Positions 5,053 through 5,295 of a DNA stretch of 5,295 bases are shown here, in pieces (within the stretch, counting starts at the first letter, position 1; every line of letters starts with the position of its first letter). The notes beneath the pieces are model-generated. The model was not told the DNA's origin. It ran no database searches and saw nothing but the letters and a program-made list of their open reading frames with translations. Made by a program: the position numbers and the translations under genes. Origin of the DNA: Holdemanella sp. (GTDB lineage: Bacteria; Bacillota_I; Bacilli_A; Erysipelotrichales; Erysipelotrichaceae); assembly GCA_021442845.1 (NCBI GenBank), contig JABUSD010000398.1, forward strand, positions 1 through 5,295, given 5' to 3'.

Positions 5053-5108
5053 AATGGTGGTAGCAAATTTGCTCAAATATACCGGAAAATGGTGGGAAAT
5101 CGGAACAA
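5053..5108 (+). repeat. Composite direct repeat, right copy
   Basis: Holds TGGTAGCAAATTTGCTCA (with a perfect 12-base palindrome AGCAAATTTGCT), then ACCGGAAAATG, GTGGGAAATC and GGAACAA. It matches the left copy at 4291-4350 block by block in the same orientation. The two copies frame the noncoding island that carries the Cas12a-type handle. Confidence 0.6.
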
Positions 5109-5149
5109 TGATCATCAATCTTTCCATCGTATGTTCTTTTCAGTGATTT

Positions 5150-5189
5150 GAAGCTAATGCTCGGTCGTCCAAGCTTAAGCATTAGCTTC
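5150..5189 (+). terminator. Strong hairpin with T-rich tail, rightward
   Basis: A perfect 12-bp stem (GAAGCTAATGCT with AGCATTAGCTTC) around a 16-base loop, followed on the plus strand by CTTTTATTTATATT. It is an intrinsic-terminator form for rightward transcription, yet no plus-strand gene precedes it. A weak plus-strand promoter (CTGAAA at 5001, TATACA at 5024) is the nearest candidate. Confidence 0.6.
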
Positions 5190-5219
5190 CTTTTATTTAT
5201 ATTCTGCAAATATAAAAAC

Positions 5220-5236
5220 GGGGGCAATCTGCCCCC
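5220..5236 (-). terminator. GC-rich hairpin, copy 4 of 4, terminator-like on the minus strand
   Basis: GGGGGCAATCTGCCCCC on the plus strand, a 7-bp stem with loop ATC. On the minus strand it is followed by G and five T, so it could terminate a leftward gene lying beyond the right edge of the window. Confidence 0.65.
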
Positions 5237-5295
5237 ATAACAATCGAATATCTAAATTTGGATAGGGATGAATTAAACCAATAAAAGTCATAGGG

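Larger units (their letters stand above)
4179..5295. other. 1.1-kb noncoding island rich in hairpins and repeats
   Basis: I find no protein gene here with a credible start, ribosome site and family. The island holds three GC-rich hairpin copies, two composite direct repeats, hairpins A and B, a plus-strand terminator, two promoter-like sites and the solitary Cas12a-type handle. From 5238 to the edge I see nothing I can name; two minus-strand frames are open there but too short to judge. Confidence 0.7.

Noticed and set aside
5006..5125. Short minus-strand frame (about 34 codons, beginning MERLMIIVPISHHF) over the right direct repeat
   Set aside because: It is formed by the repeat motif itself; the left copy gives a different, unrelated frame, so it is not conserved coding sequence.
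5198..5295. Open minus-strand frames at the right edge
   Set aside because: Two frames are open but both read through GC-rich hairpin copy 4, which is more likely a terminator after a gene ending outside the window. No stop just before the hairpin supports a coding end here.

Overview
The window reads as a piece of accessory DNA from a low-GC Bacillota, most likely a gut-type clostridial or Erysipelotrichaceae relative. This is inferred from the AT-rich DNA, the strong AGGAGG-like ribosome sites 6-8 bases before nearly every start, and the protein repeat families. No ribosomal, metabolic or clear replication gene is present. The many small acidic proteins of unknown function, a DUF2958 protein and tandem-repeat proteins suggest a plasmid, an integrative conjugative element or a prophage-like element. 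No integrase, relaxase or structural phage gene lies inside the window to decide which.

Layout, left to right. All seven genes lie on the minus strand, so transcription runs right to left and the first gene of the series is at about 4178. In transcription order they are: a 172-aa acidic protein (3660-4178), a 125-aa protein (3257-3634), a DUF2958 protein (2826-3242), a 367-aa protein made of fourteen 22-residue repeats (1682-2785), a 211-aa protein with five 26-residue repeats (1002-1637), a 211-aa acidic protein that may carry a ferredoxin-like N-terminal domain (316-951), and the 5' part of a second 26-residue-repeat protein that runs off the left edge (1-287). Gaps between them are 14 to 50 bases and each gene has its own Shine-Dalgarno, so they probably form one operon. 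Two starts were moved inward on ribosome-site evidence (genes at 3257 and 1002).

The right 1.1 kb (4179-5295) has no convincing protein gene but is dense in nucleic-acid signals. It holds three of four copies of a GC-rich hairpin (GGGGGCAATCTGCCCCC). It also holds two direct copies of a composite motif about 760 bp apart, two related 28-base hairpins in inverted orientation, a strong plus-strand terminator-like hairpin, and one 19-base element that matches the processed handle of Cas12a (type V-A) CRISPR RNAs.

The standout is the solitary Cas12a-type handle at 4846-4864 (minus strand). It is followed by 29 bases and then an intrinsic-terminator-like hairpin with a T-rich tail. No second repeat, spacer array or cas gene is visible. 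This looks like a single crRNA-like small RNA carried by an accessory element. It could be a decoy RNA against a host Cas12a, a guide that reprogrammes it, or a remnant. Function is inference; the sequence match and the architecture are directly visible.
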